Source: Actinophytocola sp. | GTDB lineage: Bacteria; Actinomycetota; Actinomycetes; Mycobacteriales; Pseudonocardiaceae | Reading direction: 5' to 3' | Length of the DNA: 62,411 nt | Assembly: GCF_009379765.1 (NCBI RefSeq) | Contig: NZ_WHTD01000029.1 | Location: 1-62,411, forward strand | Position numbers and translations under genes: made by a program | The notes under the pieces: generated by a model | Seen by the model: the letters and a program-made list of their open reading frames with translations, nothing else | What the model was told of the DNA's origin: nothing | Database searches by the model: none | In this document: in pieces, positions 32,682 to 41,478 of the stretch | Numbering within the stretch: position 1 is the first letter of the stretch | Layout: each line of letters begins with the position of its first letter

Positions 32682-34004
32682 ATGCGTTCTCCGGTTCGGC
32701 TGCATGCCCCGATCGTGTTGCCCTGTGACCCCAGCTGCTCGGTCCTGCGGGACGCCGTCGTCGACGTGGCCGCCGACGGCCGGATCGGCCACTGCGGCCC
32801 GCTAGCCGACGCGCCGCCGACCGACGCGCCGACCCGGTCGCTGCCGGGGATCCTGCTGCCCGGTCTGATCAACATGCACGCGCACAGCCCGATGACCGTG
32901 CTGCGCGGGATGGGCGGTGACCTGCCGCTGCTGCGTTGGCTGCGGGAGATCATCTGGCCGGCGGAAGCCCGGCTGACGCCGTCGGACATCGAGGCGGGCA
33001 TGCTGCTGGGCTCGGTGGAGATGCTCCGCGGCGGCATCACGACCAGCGTCGAGCAGTACTTCCAGACCGAGCACGTGGTGCGTGCGCTGTCGGCCACCGG
33101 CCAGCGGGCGGTCCTGGGGCCCGCGATCGTGGACACCCCCGGCTACAACTGGCGCGCGCAGCTGGACGAGATCAGCGCCCGCATCGACGTCGACGGCCGG
33201 TTCACCGGTCCGGACGGCCGGATCGAGATCGGTTACGGGCCGCATTCGGCATACACACTGCCGCCGGAGGCGCTGACGCTGGTCGGCGAGGCGGCGCGGG
33301 CGCGGGGCGCGTTGGTGTTGGTCCACGTCGCGGAGTCGGCGGAGGAGGACGCGGTGCAGCGTCAGCGGTACGGGTCGGTGCCGCGGATGCTGGGTGAGGT
33401 GGGCCTGTACGGCGGCCGGGTGCTGGCCGCGCACTCGGTACATCTGTCCGATGAGGACATCGCGGTGTTCGCGGCGAACGGGGTCGGGGTGGCGCACTGC
33501 CCCGGTTCGAACGCGAAGCTCGCCTCGGGTATCGCGCGGGTGACGGCCATGCGGGCGGCGGGGGTGGCGGTCGGCCTGGGCACGGACGGTCCGGCGAGCA
33601 ACGACGACCTCGACCTGTGGGAGGAGATGCGCCTGGCGGCCATGTTCGCCCGACTGTCCGCAATGGACTCCGCGGTGCTGGTGGCCGCGGATGCGTTGCT
33701 GCTGGCCACCCGCGGTGGTGCCGACGCGCTGGGTCGCGACGACATCGGCGCGCTGGAGGCCGGCCGCTGGGCGGACATCGTGCACGTGGGCGTGGACGAC
33801 CCGGCGTTCTCCGCGGGCCTGGACGTGGGCGACGAGCACCTGCTGGCGAACCTGGTGTGGGCGGCGGGCACCCGGCTGGTGCGGGACGTGTGGGTGGCGG
33901 GCGACCAGGTGATCGCCGACCGCGAACCGACCACTGTGGACCGGCAGAAGGTGCAGGAGGCGGCGGGCGCGGTGACCCGGCGGCTGGCCTCCGGCCCCCG
34001 GTGA
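32682..34004 (+). CDS. Amidohydrolase (MTA/SAH deaminase-like family)
   Basis: A 440-residue amidohydrolase-fold enzyme. Metal and catalytic residues visible are the HxH in INMHAHSPMTVL (near 65), the His in VLVHVAESAEED (near 210), a second His in AAHSVHLSDEDI (near 250) and the Asp in GLGTDGPASNDDLDLWEEMR (near 305). The family includes deaminases of methylthioadenosine, S-adenosylhomocysteine, guanine and triazines. The exact substrate cannot be read from sequence. ATG 32682 starts 22 bases after the NOS-like gene, implying one transcript and possibly a shared pathway on an N-rich substrate. Confidence 0.88.
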   Translation: MRSPVRLHAPIVLPCDPSCSVLRDAVVDVAADGRIGHCGPLADAPPTDAPTRSLPGILLPGLINMHAHSPMTVLRGMGGDLPLLRWLREIIWPAEARLTPSDIEAGMLLGSVEMLRGGITTSVEQYFQTEHVVRALSATGQRAVLGPAIVDTPGYNWRAQLDEISARIDVDGRFTGPDGRIEIGYGPHSAYTLPPEALTLVGEAARARGALVLVHVAESAEEDAVQRQRYGSVPRMLGEVGLYGGRVLAAHSVHLSDEDIAVFAANGVGVAHCPGSNAKLASGIARVTAMRAAGVAVGLGTDGPASNDDLDLWEEMRLAAMFARLSAMDSAVLVAADALLLATRGGADALGRDDIGALEAGRWADIVHVGVDDPAFSAGLDVGDEHLLANLVWAAGTRLVRDVWVAGDQVIADREPTTVDRQKVQEAAGAVTRRLASGPR

Positions 34005-34052
34005 CCACGATACCGCCGGGCACCGACAGTTCCGGACTGAGTTGATCAAGGC

Positions 34053-34145
34053 TGTGGACAGGTCCGGGCCCGCGGGGCCCCCCGCTTTTCAGTCTACGGA
34101 GCGGTACCGACAGGTTTGGGCAGTGCCGGCCGTAGCTGTGGACAA
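34053..34145. promoter_or_regulatory. Two DnaA-box-like 9-mers after the amidohydrolase gene
   Basis: TGTGGACAG (34053-34061) and TGTGGACAA (34137-34145) lie in the 146-base gap between the amidohydrolase stop and the SDR stop. The second is an exact consensus box. Only two sites, one imperfect, so significance is limited. Confidence 0.35.
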
Positions 34146-34150
34146 CCCCG

Positions 34151-34831
34151 CTACGGGCGTTGGCGGATCACGATCTCGTGCACGTGCGCGTCCGCGGGGG
34201 TGGCGACGGCGGCGGCGATCATCTTCGCCACCGACGCCGGGTCCATGTACCGGTCCGCCTCGAAGTCGCCGCCTTCGAAGGTCCGCACGGCGCGCTGCAT
34301 GTCGGTCGCCGTTCGTCCGGGGTGGACGGAGGTCACCCGCAGGGTCGGCTCCTCCGCGCGGAGCACGTCCCCGTAGGCGCGGAGGGCGAACTTGCTCGCC
34401 GCGTACGCACCCCATCGCGGGTTGGCGCGCAGGCCCGAACCGGAGTTGACCAGCACGACGTGACCCGGTGCGGCACGCAGTGCGGGCAGCAGCATCCGGG
34501 TCAGCTCGGCCACCGCGACGACGTTGACCTCGAAGGAGTCGCGCCAGTCGGCGGCCGGCACGTCCGCCAGCGCGCCGAGCCGGACGATGCCCGCCGAATG
34601 CACCAGCACGTCCAGGCGATCCACGCCGGCGGCGGCCGCCGACAGGGCGACCGCGTCGGTGAGCTCGACCGGCCACGGGCGGGCGTTCGGCAGGGACGCC
34701 GCGACGGCCTCGAGCGCGGCCTCGTCGCGGCCGCCGAGCAGGAGGTCGTGGGTGTCGGCGAGCGCGGTGGCGACGGCGGCGCCGATGCCGCGGGACGCGC
34801 CGGTGATCAGGGCGAGCGGCCGGTCGGTCAT
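34151..34831 (-). CDS. Short-chain dehydrogenase/reductase
   Basis: A 226-residue classical SDR. NAD(P) motif [11 protein letters not shown] is near residue 10, and LVHSAGIV near 80 is the variant of NNAG. Catalytic residues are Ser in LVNSGSGLRANPRWG and Tyr/Lys in AYAASKFALRAYG (YxxxK near 145). ATG 34831 (MTDRPLALI) is preferred over ATG 34855. It stands alone on the minus strand, separated from the phoX remnant by a strong terminator. Substrate unknown. Confidence 0.92.
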   Translation of the reverse strand: MTDRPLALITGASRGIGAAVATALADTHDLLLGGRDEAALEAVAASLPNARPWPVELTDAVALSAAAAGVDRLDVLVHSAGIVRLGALADVPAADWRDSFEVNVVAVAELTRMLLPALRAAPGHVVLVNSGSGLRANPRWGAYAASKFALRAYGDVLRAEEPTLRVTSVHPGRTATDMQRAVRTFEGGDFEADRYMDPASVAKMIAAAVATPADAHVHEIVIRQRP

Positions 34832-34860
34832 GGTCGCAACAGTACGGAGCCGCAACGGTA

Positions 34861-34897
34861 CGGAAGGGCCGCGCCCCGGTGGAGCGCGGCCCTTCCG
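34861..34897 (-). terminator. Terminator downstream of the phoX remnant
   Basis: CGGAAGGGCCGCGC and GCGCGGCCCTTCCG form a perfect 14-bp stem with a 9-base loop, two bases past the phoX stop on the minus strand. It has survived although the gene is broken. Confidence 0.8.
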
Positions 34898-34898
34898 G

Positions 34899-36543
34899 TC
34901 AGCGACGTCTCTCGTACACCGCCACGACCGACGGCTGCGGCTGGCTGTCCCCGCTGTCCGGCCAGTGCGACATCGGGTTGTCCGCGCTCGCGCCGTCCAG
35001 CTCGCCAGGGTGCTGCACCGACACCGTCACGAACTCGTCCCGCACCACCGGGCCGCAGGTCTCCGCTCCGTGCGGCACGGTGAGGAACTGCTTGGCGTGC
35101 CCGCGTTCCCGGCCCTCGACGGGCACCGCGAACAGGCTGTCGTTCTGGCCGAGCGCGTTGCCGTCGGTCGAGATCCACAGGTTGCCCCCGCTGTCGAACG
35201 CGACGTTGTCCGGGCACGAGATCTGGCTGACCTGCGTCTTGTCGTAACCGGCGAAGTACGTGTCCGGCGAGCTCGGGTCACCGCAGACCAGCAGCAGCTG
35301 CCAGGAGAACCGGGTCGCCGTGTTGTCCCTGCGCGCCTCCTCCAGCTCCAGCACGTGCCCGTGCCGGTTGGTGACCCTCGGGTTGATCTCGGTCGCGCCC
35401 TCCTTGCCGGGGTTGCCACGGTCGGTGTTGTTGGTCAGCGCCGCGTACATCCGGCCCGACCTGAGGCTCGGTTCCACATCCTCCGGCGGTCCATCTTGGT
35501 CGCCCCGACGGCGTCCGCGGCCTGCCGGGCGAAGACGTAGACCTCCTCCGCCGTGAAGCCGTCCACATAGGACTTGTCGTTGCGGGCCAGCGGGACCCAC
35601 TCGCCGCTGCCGTCGAACTCGCCGTCGGTGGGCAGGGTGCCCGAGCCGTCGATCTCCGAGGCCGGGCTGTCGCCGCGGAACTTGGCCACGTACAGCGTGC
35701 CGAAGTCGAGCGGCGTCTGGTTGTGCTCGCGGGCGTAGCGGCTGTCGCCTTTCTTGACCTTGCCGGCGGAGACGAACTTGTACAGGTACTCGAACCGTTC
35801 GTCGTCACCCATGTAGGCGACCACCCGGCCGCCCTTGGCGACGATGACGTTGGCGCCCTCGTGCTTGAGCCGGCCCAGCGGGTCGGCGACCAGGTCGGCG
35901 TTGGCGAGGTACTGGTTGACGTTCTCCTCGCCGGACAGGATCGTGCCCCACGGGGTGATCCCGCCCGCGCAGTTGTTCTGCGTACCGAGCACCCGCCGGC
36001 CGGTCGGGTCGGCCGAGGTTCTGAGGTACTTCGAGCCGGCGGCCGGGCCGGTCACCGCGAACGGCGTGGTCAGCGTGATCCGCCGGTTGTAGTACCTGTC
36101 CAGCTTGACCTCGAGCCCGCCGCGGCGGGCCTTCTCCACCGCGACCACCGAGAGACCGTGCGCCGCGGCGGTCTGGTGCGCGAAGTCGAACCTCGGCGCG
36201 CCGGGCACCACCGGGTCGCTCCAGCGGATCACACTACCTGACCACCGCGCGCGCCAAGGGCGATGTCTTGGTCGTAGCCGCGCGGCGGGACGATCCGGTC
36301 CTCGATGTTCGGCGCGACCGGCTCGAAGTCCAGGCCGCTGCCGTGCCCGTTGCCATTGTCGGGCCCGTTGTCGGGCCCGTGGCCGTTGGTCGCCGTGGCG
36401 GTACCGGCGCCGACCGTCGCGACACCCGCGCCGGCCTTGAGCATCGGGCGGCGGTTGACGACCTCCTGGACGACGTCGCCGAAGTACTGGTTGTCCGACG
36501 TGTTCGGCACGTCGTGCGAGCAAGCGTCGCCGCAGCGGAACAC
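34899..36543 (-). pseudogene. phoX: PhoX/DUF839 family alkaline phosphatase remnant
   Basis: Three successive frames give pieces of one PhoX-type (Tat-exported, calcium/iron phosphatase) protein. Frame 1: CGDACSHDVPNTSDNQYFGD, RRPMLKAG (Tat-like) and IEDRIVPPRGYDQDI, then about 29 extra bases and a stop near 36236. Frame 2: VIRWSDPVVPGAPRFDFAHQ, NNCAGGITPWGTILSGEENV and GDDERFEYLYKFVSAGKV to GATKMDR. Frame 3, after a one-base loss near 35486: PEDVEPSLRSGRMYAALTNN, DNVAFDSGGNLWISTDGN to the end. About 50 residues normally present between FAHQTAAA and HGLSVVAVEK (the QFGYNND..NHEY region) are missing. Several independent lesions mean it is not functional. Its normal N-terminus is cut at the neighbouring anti-sigma gene. 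Confidence 0.85.
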
Positions 36544-36565
36544 GCCGCCCAGGCGAACACGTGGT

Positions 36566-37270
36566 TCAGGTGATCGCTTCTTCCACGATCGCGCCGTTCT
36601 TGTCCCGCGCCGTGTAGCCGAACCCCTGCGTAGAGCCACCGAACTCGGCGAGGAACGCGACCGCGTGGTCCGTGCGGCCGAGGGTGGAGACGGCCACCTC
36701 GGAGCCGTCGCCGCGCCGCGCCGCCAGCGTCGCCACCCGCGGGTCGGCGAGGAACACCAGCCGGTTCGGGAGCGGCCCGGTGTCGTGCGAGGCGTCACCG
36801 TTGATCGGCGACCGGCTCTGCACCAGCGAGTCCGCCGGACCCGACGGCCAGGTGGGCACCGGCTCACAGGTGAACGTGGCCCCGTCGAGCGGAGCGCCGT
36901 CGGGCACCACCACGGTGCAGTACCGGGTCTCCTGGAGATAGCCGACCGCCTGCCACGGCCCTTCGCTCGTGGTGAACCGGCCGAGCTCGAACGGGCCGGC
37001 GACCTGCTCCAGCAGCGACGGCGGCGGGCTCCCGGACGTGGCCGGCCGGGTGCGGTCCGCCGTGGGGTCGTTCTGGTTCAGCGCCACCGGGGTGACCACC
37101 GCCGCGACGACGACGGCCGCGGCCGCGGCGACGAGCGCGGGCCGCCGGCGGCGGGCCCGACGGTCGGCACCGAGCCGGCGGTCCAGCTCGGCCCGGGCGT
37201 TCTGGCTGCCCGGCACCTCGTCCGCCAGCCCGCCGAGCGCGCCCCGCACCCTGTCCTCGAGCTCGGGCAT
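36566..37270 (-). CDS. Membrane protein partner of the ECF sigma factor (putative anti-sigma)
   Basis: A 234-residue protein. The cytoplasmic N-terminus MPELEDRVRGALGGLADEVP leads to one basic-flanked membrane helix (PALVAAAAAVVVAAVVTPVA, residues 47-66). An extracytoplasmic domain of about 165 residues contains a Cys pair (TRYCTVVV, TFTCEPV). Its ATG overlaps the sigma factor stop (ATGA), the usual setting for a SigE-family sigma factor and its membrane partner. Anti-sigma activity is inferred from position and topology, with no recognised ASD or zinc motif. Confidence 0.75.
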   Translation of the reverse strand: MPELEDRVRGALGGLADEVPGSQNARAELDRRLGADRRARRRRPALVAAAAAVVVAAVVTPVALNQNDPTADRTRPATSGSPPPSLLEQVAGPFELGRFTTSEGPWQAVGYLQETRYCTVVVPDGAPLDGATFTCEPVPTWPSGPADSLVQSRSPINGDASHDTGPLPNRLVFLADPRVATLAARRGDGSEVAVSTLGRTDHAVAFLAEFGGSTQGFGYTARDKNGAIVEEAIT

Positions 37271-37821
37271 CAGCGTTCCTCCCGCTCGGGCCACGCCTTG
37301 CGCAGGTTCGCGAGTGCGTGGCTGGTGGTGGCCTTCACGGTGCCGACCGCGATGCCGAGGGTCTCGGCGATCGCGTTCTGGTCGAGGTCGAGCCAGTAGC
37401 GCAGCACGAGCACCTGGCGCTGCCGCCGCGGCAGGCCGGCGAGCACCTCGCGCAGCCGGTGGTGGTCCTGCCCGGACAGCACCTGCGACTCGGCCGACGC
37501 CGCGTCGCGCGGGCGTTCGGCGGGTGCTCGGCGCACGACCCGCAGGTGGCGCAGCCGGGACCGGGACAGGTTGACCACGGTCCGGCGCAGGTACGCCGCC
37601 GCCTTCTCCCCGCTCGCAAGCGTTTGCCATCGGCTGTGCAGGCGGACGAACGACTCCTGCGCGATGTTCTCCGGGTCGTCCGCACCCAGCAGATATGCCA
37701 GCCGCTTCATGGTCTCGAACGTCTCGTCGAACAGTGAGTCGAACAGTGAGTCGAACGCTGCGTCGACCCCCGCACCGGAGTCGGTGCGGGGTTCGTCAAC
37801 GCTGTCGGTCGCCGTGTCCAC
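37270..37821 (-). CDS. SigE-family ECF RNA polymerase sigma factor
   Basis: A 183-residue ECF sigma factor. Region 2 is ETMKRLAYLLGADDPENIAQ followed by ESFVRLHSRW (residues 35-70), and region 4 is LREVLAGLPRRQRQVLVLRY, DLDQNAIAETLGIAVGTVKA, TTSHALANLRK (residues 125-175). The first 30 residues are acidic and hold a short repeat FDSLFDSLFD encoded by a 12-base tandem repeat, which is unusual. GTG 37821 is the longest start; a later start would remove the repeat. It is co-transcribed with its membrane partner. Confidence 0.9.
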   Translation of the reverse strand: MDTATDSVDEPRTDSGAGVDAAFDSLFDSLFDETFETMKRLAYLLGADDPENIAQESFVRLHSRWQTLASGEKAAAYLRRTVVNLSRSRLRHLRVVRRAPAERPRDAASAESQVLSGQDHHRLREVLAGLPRRQRQVLVLRYWLDLDQNAIAETLGIAVGTVKATTSHALANLRKAWPEREER

Positions 37822-37866
37822 GCTCCCTTGACGCCCGCGACGGCGTCGGGGTTTAGCCGGGTTGGC

Positions 37867-38508
37867 TCAGAAGCCGATCTCCTCGCGGACGAGGACCACC
37901 GTGCCACGGCCGGGCAGGAACTCGCGCTCCATGATGAGCAGCTTGCCGATGAACGACGCCATGCCCTTGGCCCGGTGGCGGTCGTGCTCACGCGGGTAGC
38001 TGTAGTCCCGCACCCGGCGCAGCGCGGTGTCCAGGTCCGGCACGACCTTCTGCGCGCCGACCACCCACACTGCCCGCTCCGCGCCGGCCGCGTACGGGCC
38101 GAGCTGGCTGCCGCTGGCGGACACGGCCACGAGCACGCCGTCCTCGGTGACCGCGTGCACGCTGCCGACGATGACGTCGGGCGAGGCGCCCATGCTGATC
38201 TGCGCCCGGATGTCGGTGGGGTCGACGTCGGAGAGCTCGGTCCGCATCGACCGGAACTCACCCGACTCGTCGATGTCGGCCTGGATGCCGGAGATCCGCA
38301 GCGTCTCGCTGGCCGCGGTGAACACCGCCTTGTCCCGCGGGAGGAGGTCGCGCACGAGCGCGCGGGCGTCCGCGACGGTATCGACGACATGGGCGGTGTA
38401 GCCGCGTTCGGCCAACCCCTTCGCCGCCCGGCTCAGCTGCTCGCCGGTCGCCGGCACGGCGAACGACTCGTCGACCGGAATTGGCTCGATCACGGTCTCG
38501 GCTGTCAC
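37867..38508 (-). CDS. LUD (lactate utilization, LutC/YkgG-type) domain protein
   Basis: A 213-residue single LUD-domain protein (ARALVRDLLPRDKAVFTAAS, TDIRAQISMGASPDVIVGSV, EDGVLVAVSASGSQLGPYAA, GAQKVVPDLDTALRRVRDYS). LutC-like proteins associate with iron-sulfur lactate oxidation complexes, but here lutA and lutB are absent, so the role is unclear. It is divergent from an HxlR regulator with 110 bases between starts, and that regulator probably controls it. GTG 38508 has GGGGACACAG upstream. Confidence 0.85.
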   Translation of the reverse strand: MTAETVIEPIPVDESFAVPATGEQLSRAAKGLAERGYTAHVVDTVADARALVRDLLPRDKAVFTAASETLRISGIQADIDESGEFRSMRTELSDVDPTDIRAQISMGASPDVIVGSVHAVTEDGVLVAVSASGSQLGPYAAGAERAVWVVGAQKVVPDLDTALRRVRDYSYPREHDRHRAKGMASFIGKLLIMEREFLPGRGTVVLVREEIGF

Positions 38509-38618
38509 CTGTGTCCCCTTCGATGGTGGTTCTGATTGGTAACTGACCCCATCATGAGGAACTATGGAAGGACGCGACAGGAGGCACTTCGGTCTCCCTC
38601 GGTGAGGCGGAGGTAACC

Positions 38619-38999
38619 GTGCAGGTACAGAACGCGGAGTCGGCGAGACTGTGTTTCGCGCGACAGATCCTCGACCGGGTCGGCGACAAGTGGTCGATCG
38701 CGGTGATCCACTCGCTCGGCGCCACCACCATGCGGTTCACCGAGCTCAAGCGCGAGATCGAGGGCATCAGCCAGCGCATGCTCACCGCGACGCTGCGCAC
38801 CCTGGAACGGGACGGGCTCGTGCACCGCACGGTCCACCCGGTGGTGCCACCCCGGGTCGACTACCGGCTCACCGAGCTCGGCCTCACCCTGCTCGACACC
38901 GTCTGCGACCTCATGGGCTGGGCCGTCGAGCACGCCGACGACATAGGCGAGGCGCGTGCCGAGTACGACGCGCGCCTCACCGACCAGCAGAGCTCCTAA
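38619..38999 (+). CDS. HxlR-type winged-helix regulator
   Basis: A 126-residue HxlR protein. It has a conserved Cys near the N-terminus ([20 protein letters not shown]), the recognition part [20 protein letters not shown], and wing [13 protein letters not shown]. HxlR family members often respond to aldehydes, oxidants or disulfide stress through that Cys. GGAGG lies five bases before GTG 38619. Divergent orientation from the LUD gene suggests it regulates that gene and itself. The repeated half-sites GTAACT and GGAACT (38540-38566) lie in the shared region. Its end overlaps the ino1 stop by four bases. Confidence 0.92.
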   Translation: MQVQNAESARLCFARQILDRVGDKWSIAVIHSLGATTMRFTELKREIEGISQRMLTATLRTLERDGLVHRTVHPVVPPRVDYRLTELGLTLLDTVCDLMGWAVEHADDIGEARAEYDARLTDQQSS

Positions 39000-40087
39000 C
39001 GCTCCAGCTCGCCCGCGATGAACTTCTCCACCGCGTCGTAGGCCTCGGAGTCGGAGTACTGCTCCGGCGGCGACTTCATGAAGTAGGAGGACGCGGACAG
39101 GATGGGCCCGCCGATGCCCCGGTCCAGCGCGATCTTGGCGGCACGCACCGCGTCGATGATCACACCGGCGGAGTTGGGCGAGTCCCACACCTCGAGCTTG
39201 TACTCCAGGCTCAGTGGCACGTCGCCGAACGCCTTGCCCTCCAGCCGCACGTAGGCCCACTTGCGGTCGTCCAGCCACGGCACGTGGTCCGAGGGTCCGA
39301 TGTGGACATCGGCCTTCGCCATCTCGTGCGGGATCTGCGAGGTGACCGACTGCGTCTTGGAGATCTTCTTGGACTGGAGCCGCTTGCGCTCCAGCATGTT
39401 CATGAAGTCCATGTTGCCGCCGAAGTTGAGCTGGTAGGTGCGCAGCAGCTCGACCCCTCGGTCCTCGAAGAGCTTGGCGAGCACCCGGTGCGTGATCGTG
39501 GCGCCCACCTGGGACTTGATGTCGTCGCCCACGATCGGCACGCCCGCCTCGGTGAACTTGGCCGCCCACTCCGGGTCGGACGCGATGAACACCGGGAGCG
39601 CGTTGACGAACGCCACCCCCGCGTCGATCGCGCACTGGGCGTAGAACCGGTCCGCGTCCTCGGATCCGACCGGCAGGTAGGACACCAGCACGTCGGCCTC
39701 GGACTCACGCAGTGCCGCCACGACATCGGCCGGCGACTCGTCGGACTCGGTGATGATGTCGCGGTAGAACTCGCCGAGCCCGTCGAACGTGTGCCCCCGC
39801 TGCACGGTCACGCCGAGCGGCGGGACGTCGCAGATCTTGATCGTGTTGTTCTCGCTCGCGACGATCGCCTCGGACAGGTCGCGGCCGACCTTCTTGGCGT
39901 CCACGTCGAACGCGGCGACGAACTCGACGTCCCGCACGTGGTACCCGCCGAACTGGACGTGCATCAGGCCGGGAACGCGAGAGGTCGGGTCGGCGTCGCG
40001 GTAGTAGTGCACGCCCTGCACCAGCGACGCCGCGCAGTTGCCGACGCCGATGATGGCTACCCGGACACTGCGGCGCTGTTCGCCCAT
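38996..40087 (-). CDS. ino1: Inositol-3-phosphate synthase
   Basis: A 363-residue NAD-dependent enzyme converting glucose-6-phosphate to inositol-3-phosphate, the precursor of phosphatidylinositol and mycothiol. Rossmann motif [20 protein letters not shown] is at residues 8-28. Conserved family features are [28 protein letters not shown] and KSPPEQYSD. Length equals the M. tuberculosis enzyme (367). ATG 40087 has GAAGGAG upstream. The PadR gene lies directly upstream on the same strand, 98 bases away, as in Rv0046c-Rv0047c. Confidence 0.97.
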   Translation of the reverse strand: MGEQRRSVRVAIIGVGNCAASLVQGVHYYRDADPTSRVPGLMHVQFGGYHVRDVEFVAAFDVDAKKVGRDLSEAIVASENNTIKICDVPPLGVTVQRGHTFDGLGEFYRDIITESDESPADVVAALRESEADVLVSYLPVGSEDADRFYAQCAIDAGVAFVNALPVFIASDPEWAAKFTEAGVPIVGDDIKSQVGATITHRVLAKLFEDRGVELLRTYQLNFGGNMDFMNMLERKRLQSKKISKTQSVTSQIPHEMAKADVHIGPSDHVPWLDDRKWAYVRLEGKAFGDVPLSLEYKLEVWDSPNSAGVIIDAVRAAKIALDRGIGGPILSASSYFMKSPPEQYSDSEAYDAVEKFIAGELER

Positions 40088-40185
40088 GCCGGTTCTCCTT
40101 CTCCCTGTGTGTCCGCGGCCGCTCGTGTGCCGCGGAAGTGCCGAGTCGCAGATCCGCGCTGACCTGCCGGCGCCCTGGTCGATTC

Positions 40186-40755
40186 CTAAGGGCTGCCGTC
40201 CTGCCGTTCCTTCTGTTCCCTCTGTTCACTCGCGATCAGCTCGTTGAGCCAGCGAACCTCCCGTTCGCTGTGCTCGAGCCCGAGCCGGTGCAGCTCGCGG
40301 GTGTAGCGGTCGATCTGCTCACCCGCCCGTGCCATCGAGGAGCGCAGCCCCTCGCGCCGCTCCTCGACCCGCCGCCTGCGGCCTTCCAGGATGCGCATCC
40401 TGACCTCGGCCGGCGTGCGGGAGAAGAACGCCATGTGAACACCGAAACCGTCGTCGTCGTAGGCCTGTGGCCCGGCGTCGGCGAGCATCTCGGCGAACCG
40501 CTCCTTGCCCTCCGCGGAGAGCTTGTAGACCCGCTTGGCCCGCTTTCCCCAGCTCCTGGCCCCGCGCTCGTCGACGCTGGGAGGCGGGGTCTCCTCGACG
40601 ATCAGTCCCGCCTTGAGCAGCCGACGCAGTGTCGGGTACAGCGAGCCGTAGGAGAACGCCCGCAACGTGCCGAGCATGTCGCTCAGCCGTTTGCGCAGCT
40701 CGTAGCCGTGCATCGGGACCTCGTGCAACAGCCCGAGGATCGCGAACTCGAGCAC
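40186..40755 (-). CDS. PadR family transcriptional regulator
   Basis: A 189-residue regulator. The N-terminal winged helix is [20 protein letters not shown], then [20 protein letters not shown] and [11 protein letters not shown] for the wing. The C-terminal half is the Vir_act_alpha_C coiled-coil dimer domain, rich in Arg and Glu. GTG 40755 is 38 bases after a good -10 box with an overlapping dyad, implying self-repression. It leads the padR-ino1 transcript, so it may set inositol synthesis. Orthologous to Rv0047c by synteny. Confidence 0.93.
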   Translation of the reverse strand: MLEFAILGLLHEVPMHGYELRKRLSDMLGTLRAFSYGSLYPTLRRLLKAGLIVEETPPPSVDERGARSWGKRAKRVYKLSAEGKERFAEMLADAGPQAYDDDGFGVHMAFFSRTPAEVRMRILEGRRRRVEERREGLRSSMARAGEQIDRYTRELHRLGLEHSEREVRWLNELIASEQREQKERQDGSP

Positions 40756-40792
40756 AGGCGCCCTTTCTCCGTCCTTGCTGACCTACTCGTTC

Positions 40793-40809
40793 ACTATATC
40801 GCGCCGATA
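40793..40809 (-). promoter_or_regulatory. padR promoter -10 box with overlapping dyad operator
   Basis: On the minus strand TATAGT (40798-40793) is a near-consensus -10 box. TATCG-N3-CGATA (40797-40809) is a dyad that covers the spacer just upstream. PadR proteins bind AT-containing dyads at their own promoters, so autoregulation fits. Confidence 0.5.
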
Positions 40810-41002
40810 CATCAGAGTGGGGTAACGAAAGGCGGACGTGGTGTTGATCACGACTCCGATCCGCGACCCGCCGCGAATCCGGCACCGGAATCGGCATGAT
40901 CGCTGGTCAGATCACGGGAGCGACGCAGAGTGCCTGAACGCCCGCGTGCCGTATGCCAATCAGCGTCTCGACGTGATAACGGTGCCGCGTACGCTGTGGG
41001 TC

Positions 41003-41407
41003 GTGCGAACACAGCGGCAGGTGGTTGACTACGCGCTGCAGCGCAAGGCGCTGCTCGCGGAGGTTCACGCTGGCCGCGTCGGCACCATGGAGGTGTGCGA
41101 CGCGAACCCTTACCTGCTGCGAGCCGCGAAGTTCCACGGCGCACCGAGCGACGTGACCTGTCCCGTCTGCCGTAAAGAACCCCTGACCAGGGTGTCCTGG
41201 GTCTATGGTGACGAGCTCAAGCACGCCTCGGGATCGGCGAGGGCACCGGAGGAACTCGCCAGGATGGCGAACCTCTTCGAGGAGTTCACCGTGTATGTAG
41301 TGGAGGTGTGCCGCACCTGTGGGTGGAACCACCTGGTGCAGTCATACGTCCTGGGAACGCGTGGACTCGACACCCGAAAGCCACGCAGAAGGACAGCGGC
41401 CGAGTGA
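41003..41407 (+). CDS. DUF5318 family zinc-ribbon-like protein
   Basis: A 134-residue protein starting GTG 41003 (MRTQRQVVDYALQRKALLAE). CPVCRKEP and VCRTCGWNHLVQSY give two CxxC pairs, a likely zinc ribbon; an extra CDANPYLLRAAK lies between. It matches the position and character of Rv0049, just before ponA. The function of the family is unknown. The larger frame from 40838 adds only non-conserved sequence. Confidence 0.88.
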   Translation: MRTQRQVVDYALQRKALLAEVHAGRVGTMEVCDANPYLLRAAKFHGAPSDVTCPVCRKEPLTRVSWVYGDELKHASGSARAPEELARMANLFEEFTVYVVEVCRTCGWNHLVQSYVLGTRGLDTRKPRRRTAAE

Positions 41408-41478
41408 GCGATCGGTCGGCCGCGGATGACCACCGCACGGCGCGCCCCGCTTACCGCGCCGCTCTGGGAGGCCCGTAA

